Part shown: positions 1 to 8,916 of the stretch, piece by piece
How the letters are laid out: each line of letters begins with the position of its first letter
Numbering within the stretch: position 1 is the stretch's first letter
Source of the DNA: an uncultured Myxococcales bacterium
GTDB taxonomy: Bacteria; Myxococcota_A; UBA9042; DTJE01
DNA length: 32,590 nucleotides
NCBI GenBank assembly: GCA_937975765.1
Contig: CALJUR010000105.1
Location: forward strand, 1-32,590
Reading direction: 5' to 3'
Position numbers and translations under genes: made by a program
The notes under the pieces: model-generated
The model's database searches: none
What the model was told of the DNA's origin: nothing
The model's input: only the letters and a program-made list of their open reading frames with translations

Positions 1-192
1 CCAGGCCGCCCAAGCTCCAACGAGGCTTCCAATGACCCCGTCCCGGTTTGAGGGGGTCACTCAGGTTTGTGGTCGAGGATCGAGCCCCCGTCGCACCGGG
101 AGGATATCCTTGGGGGGCGGAGGGAGATGCCCGGGTTGCAGCGGTCGGCGGGGCCGGGCCGCGGGCGGGCTGTGCCGGGGAAGGAGGTCTGG
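1..192. other. Contig start and rtcB upstream region
   Basis: No gene is supported here. A 7-bp inverted repeat (TGACCCC at 33-39 against GGGGTCA at 53-59, 13-nt loop) could be the end of a transcript entering from the left, but no T-run follows it. The rtcB ribosome binding site AAGGAGG (181-187) closes the region. No adapter sequence is visible at this end. Confidence 0.3.
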
Positions 193-1395
193 ATGGGCAT
201 GGAGATCCAGGGGCGGGCGACGTCGGCGGTGGTGTTCGCCGGGGAACTGGAGGCGACGGCGGAGCGGCAGATCCGGGCGTTCCTGGACCACCCGGCCTTC
301 GAGGGGCTGAAGGTCCGCATCATGCCGGACGTGCACGCGGGGGCGGGGGCCGTCATCGGCTTCACGTCGAACCTGGGCCCGCGGATCATCCCGAACGTGA
401 TCGGGGTGGACATCGGGTGCGGGGTGGCGTCGGTGTGCCTGGGGGACGCGACGCTCGACCGGGCCGACCTGCCGGCGTTCGACCAGGCGCTGCGGCGGAC
501 GGTGCCCAGCGGCTTCGAGGTGCGGAAGCGCCCGCTGGACCGAGATGCGCTGGGGCGGCTGTTCAACGACCTGGGGCCGCAGCCGCGGTGGCGGGATTGC
601 GATGCGTACCTGGAGGACCTGGCCGAGGCGTGCCGGCGCACGGGGCAGGACGGGCAACGGGTGCTGCGCTCGATCGGCACGCTTGGGGGGGGGAACCACT
701 TCGTGGAACTGGACCGGTCGCGGGCCAGCGGGCTGGCCTGGTTGACGGTGCACTCGGGATCCCGGAACTTCGGGCTGCGGATCGCGCGCCACCACCAGGA
801 CGCGGCGGTGCGGGCGTGCGGGCGGCAGGGAGGGCTGGAGTACCTGGAGGGGGATGCGGCGCAGGCGTATGTCCGGGACATGCAGGTGGCGCAGGTGCTG
901 GCGCTGCTGAACCGGCGGGCGATGCTGGCGGAACTGCTTGTGCACCTGCCGGCGCGGACGCGGAGCGGCCTCCAGGGGCAGCCGGGGAACGGGTGGGTGG
1001 AATCGGTGCACAACTACATCGATTTCGGGGATCGCGTCGTCCGGAAGGGGGCCATCCGGGCACACCGGGACGAGGCGGTGGTGATCCCGTGGAACATGCG
1101 GGACGGCATCGTGCTGGGATTGGGCCTGGGGAACGATGCGTGGAACCGCAGCGCGCCTCACGGCGCCGGGCGTCGCATGGGCCGGAACGAGGCGAAGCGG
1201 ACCCTGCGCGTGGCCGACTTCGTGGCGCAGATGCGGGCCGCAGGCGTATGGTCGTCATGCGTTGATGCCGAGACGCTGGACGAGGCGCCGGACGCCTACA
1301 AGCCCGCCGCGGCGGTGGAGGCGCAACTGGCGGACACCGTGCAGGTCCTGGACCGGCTGGCTCCCCTGTACAATTTCAAGGCCGGCGCGGAGTAG
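193..1395 (+). CDS. rtcB: RNA-splicing ligase RtcB
   Basis: This is a 400-residue RtcB, close to the E. coli length of 408. RtcB joins RNA ends carrying 2',3'-cyclic phosphate or 3'-phosphate to 5'-OH ends, using GTP and Mn2+, in RNA repair and tRNA ligation. The family metal ligands are all visible: D73 and C76 in GVDIGCGV, H169 in LGGGNHF, H187 in VHSGSR and H273 in SVHNYID. The guanylylated histidine is H323 in APHGAGRR. The C-terminal DEAPDAYK block is also typical. The start at 193 has AAGGAGG five bases upstream; a second ATG at 199 is possible. The frame stays open further upstream, but that part has no family similarity. No archease or RtcA gene is next to it. A run of nine G (685-693) lies inside the gene and the frame continues through it. 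Confidence 0.95.
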   Translation: MGMEIQGRATSAVVFAGELEATAERQIRAFLDHPAFEGLKVRIMPDVHAGAGAVIGFTSNLGPRIIPNVIGVDIGCGVASVCLGDATLDRADLPAFDQALRRTVPSGFEVRKRPLDRDALGRLFNDLGPQPRWRDCDAYLEDLAEACRRTGQDGQRVLRSIGTLGGGNHFVELDRSRASGLAWLTVHSGSRNFGLRIARHHQDAAVRACGRQGGLEYLEGDAAQAYVRDMQVAQVLALLNRRAMLAELLVHLPARTRSGLQGQPGNGWVESVHNYIDFGDRVVRKGAIRAHRDEAVVIPWNMRDGIVLGLGLGNDAWNRSAPHGAGRRMGRNEAKRTLRVADFVAQMRAAGVWSSCVDAETLDEAPDAYKPAAAVEAQLADTVQVLDRLAPLYNFKAGAE

Positions 1396-1426
1396 GCGGC
1401 GGGGCGGTCCGAGGGGGCAGGTGGAC

Positions 1427-1458
1427 GCGCAGGCAGTCGCGCAGGCAGTCGCGCAGGC
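1427..1458 (+). repeat. 12-bp tandem repeat, 2.7 copies
   Basis: The unit GCGCAGGCAGTC occurs at 1427-1438 and 1439-1450, with a partial copy at 1451-1458. It lies between rtcB and the radical SAM gene. It is in frame with the latter and would encode an Ala-Gln-Ala-Val repeat if translation began at GTG 1421. Confidence 0.6.
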
Positions 1459-1519
1459 CGGCTCGCGGGCCGACGGTCGGGCCGACGTGAAGGCCGCCGC
1501 GTGGCCGGAAGGAGGGGGG

Positions 1520-2392
1520 ATGCGCTGGACCGAGCCGGTGTTCAGGCCGCCGAGCGAGGCGGAGAGCCTGCTGCTGCCGGTGACGGTGGGGTGCAGCCAC
1601 AACCGGTGCGCGTTCTGCGCGATGTACCGGACGAAGAAGTTCGGGGTGCTGGACCTGCCGGGGATCCTGCAGGACATCGAGGAGGCGAGGGGGTGGCCGG
1701 GGGTGCGGAGGGCGTTCCTGCTGGACGGGGACGCCCTGGCGGCGCCGACGGACCTGCTGGCGGAGGTGCTCGAGGCGATCCGGGAACGGCTGCCGTGGAT
1801 CGAACGCGTGGGGGTTTACGGGGACGCGATGGCGATCCTCCGGAAGGGGCCGGCGGACCTGGCACGGCTGCACGGGCTGGGGCTGGGCATCGTCTATCAC
1901 GGCATCGAAAGCGGCAGCGACGAGGTGCTGCGGCGCGTGGGGAAGCCGGTGTCGCGGGAGCAGATGGCCGAGGTGCGGCGCGCGATGAAGGGGTCGGGGG
2001 TGCGGCACTCGGTGATGGCGCTGCTGGGGCTGGGGGGGACGGAACTGACGGAGGAGCACGCGGCGGGGACGGCGGAGGCGCTGTCGATCCTGGACCCGGA
2101 CTACGTGGGGCTGCTGACGATGATGGTGGTGCCGGGGACGTCGCTGCACCTGAGGATGCAGCGGGGGCAGTTCGCGCTGCCGGACCGGTGGGGGATGCTG
2201 CGGGAGTTGAGGACGGTGCTGGCGGGGCTGCGGGTGACGGGGGCGCGGTTCTCGGCGAACCATGCGTCGAACTTCCTGCCGATCGTGGGGGATCTGCCGC
2301 GGGACCAGGAGGGGTTGCTGGCGCGGGTGGACCGCGTGCTGGAGACGGGGGACGAGGGGCTGCTGCGGCCGGAGTGGCGGCGGGGGTTGTGA
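1520..2392 (+). CDS. Radical SAM protein, CX4CX2C type
   Basis: This 290-residue protein has its iron-sulfur motif at C25, C30 and C33 (GCSHNRCAFC). The spacing is CX4CX2C rather than the usual CX3CX2C. From memory, a COG1032-like branch of radical SAM proteins carries the same GCSHN-x-C-x-FC-x-MY motif, and the following CAMYRTKKF fits it. Also visible are the HGIESGSDEVLRRVGK block, which resembles the SAM-binding GxESGs segment, and later strands of a TIM barrel. Such proteins cleave S-adenosylmethionine to a 5'-deoxyadenosyl radical; the substrate here is unknown. ATG 1520 is chosen because AAGGAGG lies four bases upstream. An in-frame GTG at 1421 would add 33 low-complexity residues encoded partly by a tandem repeat. 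It follows rtcB by 124 bases on the same strand. Confidence 0.85.
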   Translation: MRWTEPVFRPPSEAESLLLPVTVGCSHNRCAFCAMYRTKKFGVLDLPGILQDIEEARGWPGVRRAFLLDGDALAAPTDLLAEVLEAIRERLPWIERVGVYGDAMAILRKGPADLARLHGLGLGIVYHGIESGSDEVLRRVGKPVSREQMAEVRRAMKGSGVRHSVMALLGLGGTELTEEHAAGTAEALSILDPDYVGLLTMMVVPGTSLHLRMQRGQFALPDRWGMLRELRTVLAGLRVTGARFSANHASNFLPIVGDLPRDQEGLLARVDRVLETGDEGLLRPEWRRGL

Positions 2393-2491
2393 GGGGGGAG
2401 GCAAGGCCGCAAGGGCGAGGCCCGTTGAGACATCGGGCGCGACATGAAATGGGCATCCGGATCGGACCGCGCGACCAATGTCGCGACCCGA

Positions 2492-2500
2492 TGGTATCAT
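2492..2500 (+). promoter_or_regulatory. Extended -10 promoter candidate
   Basis: TGGTATCAT has the extended -10 form TGn followed by TATCAT, which matches five of six consensus bases. It lies 26 bases before the coiled-coil gene start and 15 bases before its ribosome binding site. There is no good -35 hexamer at the right distance. Confidence 0.4.
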
Positions 2501-2525
2501 CCGGCACGTCTTGCAGGAGGAATCC

Positions 2526-3665
2526 ATGGCAGTGAAGCGACCCGCGAAGACGAGCCGTACGGTCGAGACGGAAACGCTGGACCTGGTGACCAGCCCGCCC
2601 GCCGGAGACGGGGGGGAAGGCGGCGAGGGTCTCGGGGAGATCGCCGCGCGCGTTCGGGAGCGCGAGGCGGCACTGACGCCCGCCCGCCGGGCCCTCCAGG
2701 AACGTCACGAGAAGGAACTGCTGGACGGGGCGGCGGAGGTGACGGTCGAGACGGCGCTGCGGGGGGCGGCCGACATCAAGATCGGGATCGACGCGGCCCT
2801 GGACAAGGTCGCGGAGAGCGTGGTGGCCGAGGCGAAACGCCTGGCCCAGTTGCGCGAGGCGGCCCAGGTCCTGCAGCGGCGAATCTCGGAGATGCACGAC
2901 ATCGAGGTCGTTGCGAATTCGCTGGCGACGCTGGTCCGTGATCACGGGGTCCGAACCGCCGAGTTCGAGGCGAACGCGGCGGCCAGCAGGAGGGATCTGG
3001 AGGAATCGCTGGCCGCCCGCAAGGCCGACTTCGAGCGCGAGGCCGTCGAGACGCGGTTCGCCTGGGAGAAGGAGAAGCGGGCCTGGCGCGAGGCGTTCGA
3101 TCTGGAGAAGGCTGCCGCGAAGCGCGAGTGGGAACGCGAGCGGGAGGAACACGAGTACACGGTCCGGACCCGCCAGACCCGCGAAGAGGCCGAGCACGAG
3201 GCGGCTCAGGCCGCGCAGGAGACGGCGCTGGCCGAGGTGGAGGCCCGCCACGAGAAGGCAATGACCGAGCGCGAGGCCGCGGTTGCGGCCCGGGAGCGGG
3301 AGACGAACGAACTGCGCGATCGGGTCGCGGCATTCCAGGCCGAACTGGACCGTGCGGTGCTGAAGGCCCGGGAGGAGGCGGTGGCTTCATCCACGGAGCG
3401 GGCTCGCCACGAGGCCGAACTGCGGGCGCGAGAGGTGGATGGCGAGACTCGCCTGCTGAAACTGCGCATCCAGACGCTGGAGAACACGGTCAAGGAGCAG
3501 GCGATCCGGATCGGCGAACTGCAGGCCGAGCAGAAGGAATCCACGGAGCGGGTTCGCGACATCGCGGTGAAGGCCATCGAGGGTGCCTCGGGGGCCACGG
3601 CCCTGTCCCGCGTCAACGAGATCGCCATGCAGCAGGCCCGCGCACGAACCGAACCGAAGGCTTGA
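2526..3665 (+). CDS. Coiled-coil protein of unknown function
   Basis: I do not recognise a family. The 379-residue product has a polar N-terminus with a Gly/Glu-rich linker (about residues 20-45). From about residue 45 to 360 it is almost continuous charged helix, rich in Glu, Ala and Arg, with heptad-like spacing, especially residues 150-345. It has no signal peptide, membrane segment, nucleotide-binding motif or cysteine cluster, so a cytoplasmic rod-like structural or scaffold protein is likely (inference). The start at 2526 has AGGAGG five bases upstream, and an extended -10 element precedes it, so it may be transcribed separately from the radical SAM gene 133 bases upstream. Its end faces the DUF998 gene 77 bases away. 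Confidence 0.8.
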   Translation: MAVKRPAKTSRTVETETLDLVTSPPAGDGGEGGEGLGEIAARVREREAALTPARRALQERHEKELLDGAAEVTVETALRGAADIKIGIDAALDKVAESVVAEAKRLAQLREAAQVLQRRISEMHDIEVVANSLATLVRDHGVRTAEFEANAAASRRDLEESLAARKADFEREAVETRFAWEKEKRAWREAFDLEKAAAKREWEREREEHEYTVRTRQTREEAEHEAAQAAQETALAEVEARHEKAMTEREAAVAARERETNELRDRVAAFQAELDRAVLKAREEAVASSTERARHEAELRAREVDGETRLLKLRIQTLENTVKEQAIRIGELQAEQKESTERVRDIAVKAIEGASGATALSRVNEIAMQQARARTEPKA

Positions 3666-3742
3666 GGCCCGGGTGGTGCTGGTGGACGTTCGGCCCGGCG
3701 GCGGGTTGGGGAACCGCGGGGGGTACGCCAAGGGGAACCCGG

Positions 3743-4510
3743 TCAGGTACCCGGAGGGCGTGAACCGCCAGAGTCCTTGCGGGGTGGAAGGCGAATTCCG
3801 GGTGGAAGGCCTGTTCCACCCGAGCGCCACGCCACGCCACCGCAAACGATGAAGGCCAGGACCGACACCAGCACGGCCCACTCCAGTACGGTGTGCATCC
3901 AGACGGCGGGTCGGGGGACGCCAGAGATGGGGTCCAGCATCCGGGTGTCCGGCGGGCCGTCGTAGAAGGGCCAGGCCAGGAAGGCGGCGAACGCGACGAT
4001 GGCGACGACGCCCGGCCCGGCCAGCCAGCGGGGCAGGTGGCGGCCGCCGTCCCGCAGTACCGCCGACGTGAACAACGCGACCGCGGCCAGGCCGCCCCAG
4101 AAAAAGGTGAAGGCCATCCTCAGGTGGGGCACCAGGTCGTTCATGGGGGTCAGGCCGACCGCCGACGCGCCCAGGCCCGCCACGACGCCGGCGACCGCAG
4201 CCAACTTGCCGGTTCGCGATCCCAGCCGCCATCCCAGCACTCCCAGGAACGCGGCCATCAGCAGGCCCGACACGAACAGGCTGGCGTTGAAGACCCACGC
4301 CAGCGGCGACACGCCGATCTCGCCCAGCTCCGAGATGAAGTGGTTCAGCGGGGAGTAGGGTTGGCCGGCGCGGCCGACGTACGCGACGGCGGGCACGACG
4401 ACGCCCGCGACCATGATCGCGGGGCCCAGCAGGCCGGCGACGCGTAGCGGGCGGGCGAACGGCGGCGGTCGTCGGACGGGGGCGGGGAGGGGGGCGGGCG
4501 CGTTGGTCAT
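3743..4510 (-). CDS. DUF998 family membrane protein
   Basis: This 255-residue protein has about six hydrophobic segments. Its block SPLNHFISELGEIGVSP matches the conserved HFISELG motif of DUF998 proteins. These are integral inner-membrane proteins without an established function. A proline-rich, positively charged N-terminus precedes the first membrane segment. The start codon is at 4510, with AGGAGG about six bases upstream on the minus strand; the frame is open further upstream but without a ribosome binding site. The C-terminal 30 residues are polar and rich in Gly, Pro and Arg. It stands alone, convergent with the coiled-coil gene and divergent from the nucleoside kinase gene. Confidence 0.8.
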   Translation of the reverse strand: MTNAPAPLPAPVRRPPPFARPLRVAGLLGPAIMVAGVVVPAVAYVGRAGQPYSPLNHFISELGEIGVSPLAWVFNASLFVSGLLMAAFLGVLGWRLGSRTGKLAAVAGVVAGLGASAVGLTPMNDLVPHLRMAFTFFWGGLAAVALFTSAVLRDGGRHLPRWLAGPGVVAIVAFAAFLAWPFYDGPPDTRMLDPISGVPRPAVWMHTVLEWAVLVSVLAFIVCGGVAWRSGGTGLPPGIRLPPRKDSGGSRPPGT

Positions 4511-4593
4511 GAAGATCCTCCTGCCGGGATGATAGCCGGAAGACGGCGGAGGTGGGCCACCCATTCGCCAATAATTCAACAGGTTCCATCACC

Positions 4594-4617
4594 AATAATG
4601 GTGACTGTCCCTGAATT
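4594..4617 (-). repeat. AGGGACAG-family dispersed repeat, copy A
   Basis: On the minus strand this reads as the core AGGGACAGTCACC followed by ATTATT. It is one of five related copies in the window (A to E). The AT-rich arms stand out from the GC-rich surroundings. It lies in the divergent interval between the DUF998 and nucleoside kinase genes. At its edge the 10-mer CTGAATTGCG is duplicated in tandem (4611-4630). Confidence 0.75.
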
Positions 4618-4687
4618 GCGCTGAATTGCGGCGGCGGCCCGGCGGCCTTACCATGAAGGGTCCGCAGGACTGCGCACGGAGGCGACC

Positions 4688-6367
4688 ATGAGCGGCGTGC
4701 CGCTGAACCTTTCGACGACGATCGCGGTGAAGGTCTGGGACCAGGAGTTCCACACCTCGCGCGGGACGCGGGTCAAGCCCTTCCTGCGGCGCTTCCTGCC
4801 GGAGATCGAGCCGGAGTGCCTGGGCGCGGTGGTCGCGAACCGGCTGGTGGACCTGGAGACGCCGCTGGGGTCGGACTGCACGCTGGTGCCCGTGACCTAC
4901 GGGTCCAAGGAGGGCGCGCGCATCTACCGGGCGACGCTGGCGGTGCTGCTGTCCGAGGCGGTCGCGCGGCGCTTCCCGGGGGCGCGGGTGCAGGTCGGGC
5001 AGTCCTTCGGGGACGCGGTCTTCTTCGAGGTGGTCAAGGAGCCGTCGCTGTCGCCGGCGGACGTGCAGGCGATCGAGGCCGAGATGCGGGACATGATCCA
5101 GCGGAAGGACCCGATCGCGGTGATGCGCGTGCAGAAGCAGGAGGCCATCGAGGCGCTGCGGGCGTCGGGCGCGGAGGCATCGGCAGACGTGGTGCGGACG
5201 TCGCGGCGGTCGTGGGTGCCGCTGGTGACGATGGGGGGGCGCGTGCACCTGTGGTTCCAGCCGCTGCTGCCGACGGCGGAGGGGATCCGGGAGTTCGCGG
5301 TGCGGCCATGGGCGGGGGGGCTGGTGCTGTGCCCGCCGCCGGCCGGGAAGCCGGACGCGACGCCGGAACCGATGCGCGGCGCGGAGAGCCTGTTCACGGT
5401 CTACCGCGAGACGCGCGAATGGAACGCGCGGGTGGGCGTGTCGTCGGTGCCGGACCTGAACCGGGCCGTGATCGGCGGGGCGATCGGCGAGGTCATCCGG
5501 GTCGCGGAGGCGCTGCACGAAAGGAAGCTGGTCGCGATCGCGGACGCGGTGGCGGGGCGGCGGGCGTGCCGTCTGGTCACCGTGGCGGGGCCGTCGTCCT
5601 CGGGCAAGACCACGTTCATCAAGCGGCTGCGGATGCAACTGCTGGCGGCGGGGCTGCGCCCCAAGGAACTGAACCTGGACAACTACTACGTGGATCGCGA
5701 CAAGACGCCGCTGGACGAGAACGGCGAGTACGACTTCGAGAGCATCGAGGCGATCGACCTGGACCTGCTGAACCGGCACCTGATCGCGCTGATGCGCGGC
5801 GAGGAAGTGCAGACGCCGCGGTATTCGTTCCCGAAGGGCCAGCGGGAGGAGAAGACGGTGCCGGTGCGGCTGGGGCCGGACGAGGTGCTGCTGGTCGAGG
5901 GCATCCACGGGCTGAACGACCGGCTGACCGAGGCGGTGCCGAACGACCGGAAGTTCCGGCTGTACGTGTCGGCGCTGACGCAACTGGTCATCGACGACCA
6001 CAACCGGGTGTTCACGTCGGACGCGCGGCTGATCCGGCGCATCGTGCGGGACCGGCTGTTCCGCGGGTATTCCGCGTCGCAGACGATCCGGCAGTGGCCG
6101 AAGGTGCGGGCGGGCGAGGAGAAGTGGATCTTCCCGCACCAGCCGCTGGCGGACGCGACGTTCAACAGCACGCTGGTGTACGAGCCGGCGGTGCTGAAGG
6201 TATTCGCGGAGCGGTTCCTGATGGAGGTGCCGGAGGACGACCCGGCACACGTGGACGCCATCCGGCTGCTGGAGTTCCTGGACCTGTTCGTGCCGGTGTT
6301 CGCGGAGGACGTGCCGGCGACCAGCATCCTGCGCGAGTTCGTCGGCGGCAGCGCGTTCCGGTACTAG
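4688..6367 (+). CDS. Nucleoside kinase, TGS/ThrRS-like N-terminus plus uridine kinase domain
   Basis: The 559-residue protein has two parts. Residues 1 to about 210 resemble the TGS and second additional domain region at the start of threonyl-tRNA synthetase. Residues from about 290 form a uridine-kinase/phosphoribulokinase-type P-loop domain. The Walker A motif is G301 to T309 (GPSSSGKTT), followed by the NLDNYY and DENGEYDFESIEAID blocks typical of Udk and by LVEGIHGLN for Walker B. The expected reaction is phosphorylation of a nucleoside, probably uridine or cytidine, with a nucleoside triphosphate. The same fusion is known in many bacteria, so the architecture is not new. GGAGG lies five bases before ATG 4688. 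The gene is followed after 14 bases by the lipoprotein gene. Confidence 0.88.
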   Translation: MSGVPLNLSTTIAVKVWDQEFHTSRGTRVKPFLRRFLPEIEPECLGAVVANRLVDLETPLGSDCTLVPVTYGSKEGARIYRATLAVLLSEAVARRFPGARVQVGQSFGDAVFFEVVKEPSLSPADVQAIEAEMRDMIQRKDPIAVMRVQKQEAIEALRASGAEASADVVRTSRRSWVPLVTMGGRVHLWFQPLLPTAEGIREFAVRPWAGGLVLCPPPAGKPDATPEPMRGAESLFTVYRETREWNARVGVSSVPDLNRAVIGGAIGEVIRVAEALHERKLVAIADAVAGRRACRLVTVAGPSSSGKTTFIKRLRMQLLAAGLRPKELNLDNYYVDRDKTPLDENGEYDFESIEAIDLDLLNRHLIALMRGEEVQTPRYSFPKGQREEKTVPVRLGPDEVLLVEGIHGLNDRLTEAVPNDRKFRLYVSALTQLVIDDHNRVFTSDARLIRRIVRDRLFRGYSASQTIRQWPKVRAGEEKWIFPHQPLADATFNSTLVYEPAVLKVFAERFLMEVPEDDPAHVDAIRLLEFLDLFVPVFAEDVPATSILREFVGGSAFRY

Positions 6368-6381
6368 CGGGGGAGGGAAGG

Positions 6382-8916
6382 ATGCGGGTGCGGGCGGGGT
6401 TCGCGGCGATCGTGGGCGCGGGGTGGCTGCTCGCGGCGGGCTGCGGAGGCGGCGGGTCGGGGGATGCGGGCCCGGGGGACGCCGGGGGGGAGGAGGTCGG
6501 GGCACCGGCCGACGTGACGGACGCGGTCGAGGCCGGGGGCGACGCGGACGGGGGTGCGCGGGACGAGGACGGCGAGGCGGCGGACACGGCGGAGGCGGGG
6601 GACGCCTTCGAGGCCGGGGACGTCGTGGAGGGAACGGACGAGGCGGAGGCGACCGACGTCGACGACGCGACCGGGGAGAACGGCGTGGACGTGCAGCCTC
6701 CCGTCGATTCCGACCACGACGGCCTGATGGATGGCGACGAGATCGCCCGGGGCACCGACCCGAACGACCCGGATACCGACAAGGACGGCGTGCTGGACGG
6801 CGAGGAGGTGGCCCAGGGCACGGACCCGGCCGACCCGTCCAGCGCGACGGCGTGGCACCCGGAGTGGACGGGGCACCCGCGGCTGTTCTTCGACGCGGCG
6901 GACATCGACGCGATGAAGGCGCGCACGGCGGTGGCGGACGGGCCGTGGGCGGCGCTGTGGGCGCGGGTGCGGGGCGCGGCGAACGCGGCGATCCCTTCGT
7001 ACCCGGCGGGCCCGTACGACCAGTTCGTCAGCGTGGCGCTGGGCGGCATCTCGGAGACGGCGGCGCTGCGCGGGCTGCTGGCGGACGACCCGGCGTACAC
7101 GGCGAAGGCGCTGGCCGCGATGGCGGTGGAGTTCCCGGACCCGTGGGACCTGGCGGCGGACTCGGACTACGACTTGCGCGAGGCGGAAACGCTGGTCCCG
7201 ATGTGCATCGGGTACGACCTGGCGGCGGGCACGCCGGGCGTGGACGTGGTGGCGCTGGCGGCGGCGCGGGCGAACCTGGTGAAGCGCATCGACACGTACC
7301 GGTGGATGGGCCACGAGGGGCCGATCACGTTCATGCTGCTGTCGGCCCGCAACAACCACACGATGAAGTACTTCGCGGCGCTGGGGATCTGTGCGCTGGT
7401 TCTGAACGACCGGCCGGAGGCGGCGGCGGACCTGTCCGAGGCGATGACCGGCCTGGACTGGATGATGAACCACTGGATGTCCACGGAGGAGGGGGCCTGG
7501 GGCGAGGGCTGGAACTACCTGGTATACGGGGGGAGGTCGTACGTGCCGTTCTTCGTGGCGTACCACCGGTGGGCGCAGGGGCGGACGTTTCCATACAGCG
7601 GCGCGACGATCCTGCTGCCCGAAGGCGCGACCCACGCGGGGCGCATCGAGCCGATCGCGGACTTCGCGACGAACGCCCGGACGCAGGCGGTGTTCGAGAG
7701 GGCGCTGTGGTCGCTGCAGCCGGACGGGCGGATGCCGAACACCGATGACGGGAACCCGGAGGTGCTGCCCGGCGGGATGCTGGCGGAGCTGTTCGACGAC
7801 CCGCGGTTCCTGTACGCGTGGTTCAGGCCGGGCGCGGGATTCCCGGACCAGGGGTCGCCGGCGGCGGCGTTCGCGACCTATGACGGCGCGCAGCCGCCTG
7901 CCGACCCGGGCGTGGACCCGCAGAACCTGGGAATGCCGGAGGGCACGGCGGCGCTGCCGCTGGAGGGGGTGGCCGCCGACGCGGGCTTCGCGATCTTCCG
8001 GTCCTCGTGGGCCGCGGACGCGACGTACCTGGTGCTGCAGGGCGAGCACGGGGCGGCGCGGACGGCGGACCCGGGCCACGAGCACGCAGACGAACTCTCC
8101 TTCCTGTTGTGGCACGGCGGACGGCCGCTGCTGATCGACCCGGGCTACATCAACTACCCGAACCACGGCCTGGTCATGTGGCCCGAGGACCACAATGTCA
8201 TCCTGGTGGACGGGCTGGCGTCACCGGTGGACCTGCTGGCCGGGTTCCCGACGAACGTGGGCGTGGACGCGTTCCTGGACCCGTGGGTGCAGGACGGCTG
8301 GGTGGCGTCGACGCGGGTGAAGGCGGCATACCGGGGGGTGTCCTTCGCGCGGCGCGTGGCGCGGGTGGACGGGCGCTTCTTCGTCGTGGAGGACCGCATC
8401 GACGGCGGCGGGAAGGGCCACGAGTACACGTGGCTGATGAACGGCATGGGCGGCGGCGACGTGCCGGACGGCGACTTCGCGCTGGTGGCCGACGGCGCCA
8501 CGTGGCGGAACGGGACGGCGAAGGTGGATGTGCGAGTGGCGGCGGCGGAGGGCACGCTGGCCCTGGGGTCGGACCTGCAGGAGCACTGCACGGTGTGGGG
8601 GCAGTGGGCGATGCACGCCCGGGTGCAGGCGAAGGCGACGATGGGCGACCTGGCGGGATTCCTGGCGGTGGCGGTGCCAACGGCGGAGGGCGAGGCGGGG
8701 GCGGACGGGTTCCTGGTCGCCCGGCAGGCCCCCGGCGTCACGTCGATCGGCTGGTCGGCCGGGGGACCGATCTACACTGCCTACCTGAACCGGACCTCGA
8801 CGACCTGGAGGGCGCCGCTCGAGGCCGAGGTGGCGTGGGACGTCCCGCCGGGCCTGACGATCGTGCGGGTGCCGGGCGAGGGCTCCGCCTACGACCGGGT
8901 CGTTCTGCCCCCGTGA
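6382..8916 (+). CDS. Lipoprotein with TSP3 repeats and heparinase II/III-like lyase domain
   Basis: The 844-residue protein starts with a lipoprotein signal peptide whose lipobox LAAGC ends at C21. A low-complexity linker of Asp, Ala, Glu and Gly runs to about residue 108. Two thrombospondin type-3-like calcium repeats follow (from D109, DSDHDGLMDGDE and DTDKDGVLDGEE). From about residue 160 the block HPRLFFDAADIDAMKAR begins a heparinase II/III-type helical region. H566, H568 and D570 in GHEHADELSF, and then the LIDPGYINY block, mark the C-terminal beta-sheet domain of that family. It is probably anchored at the cell surface and cleaves a uronic-acid polysaccharide by elimination; the substrate cannot be told. 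The start has GGAGG five bases upstream. The Asp-rich linker plus TSP3 style is common in Myxococcota-type surface proteins. Confidence 0.85.
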   Translation: MRVRAGFAAIVGAGWLLAAGCGGGGSGDAGPGDAGGEEVGAPADVTDAVEAGGDADGGARDEDGEAADTAEAGDAFEAGDVVEGTDEAEATDVDDATGENGVDVQPPVDSDHDGLMDGDEIARGTDPNDPDTDKDGVLDGEEVAQGTDPADPSSATAWHPEWTGHPRLFFDAADIDAMKARTAVADGPWAALWARVRGAANAAIPSYPAGPYDQFVSVALGGISETAALRGLLADDPAYTAKALAAMAVEFPDPWDLAADSDYDLREAETLVPMCIGYDLAAGTPGVDVVALAAARANLVKRIDTYRWMGHEGPITFMLLSARNNHTMKYFAALGICALVLNDRPEAAADLSEAMTGLDWMMNHWMSTEEGAWGEGWNYLVYGGRSYVPFFVAYHRWAQGRTFPYSGATILLPEGATHAGRIEPIADFATNARTQAVFERALWSLQPDGRMPNTDDGNPEVLPGGMLAELFDDPRFLYAWFRPGAGFPDQGSPAAAFATYDGAQPPADPGVDPQNLGMPEGTAALPLEGVAADAGFAIFRSSWAADATYLVLQGEHGAARTADPGHEHADELSFLLWHGGRPLLIDPGYINYPNHGLVMWPEDHNVILVDGLASPVDLLAGFPTNVGVDAFLDPWVQDGWVASTRVKAAYRGVSFARRVARVDGRFFVVEDRIDGGGKGHEYTWLMNGMGGGDVPDGDFALVADGATWRNGTAKVDVRVAAAEGTLALGSDLQEHCTVWGQWAMHARVQAKATMGDLAGFLAVAVPTAEGEAGADGFLVARQAPGVTSIGWSAGGPIYTAYLNRTSTTWRAPLEAEVAWDVPPGLTIVRVPGEGSAYDRVVLPP

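Noticed and set aside
685..693. Frameshift at the nine-G run in rtcB
   Set aside because: The frame continues with the expected GGGNHF motif and metal histidine, so no indel is indicated.
1421..1519. GTG 1421 as the radical SAM start
   Set aside because: It would add 33 low-complexity residues from a tandem repeat, while ATG 1520 has a strong ribosome binding site just upstream.
4816..6381. Upstream extension of the lipoprotein frame
   Set aside because: It lies in another frame over the nucleoside kinase gene, and the signal peptide with lipobox fixes the start at 6382.
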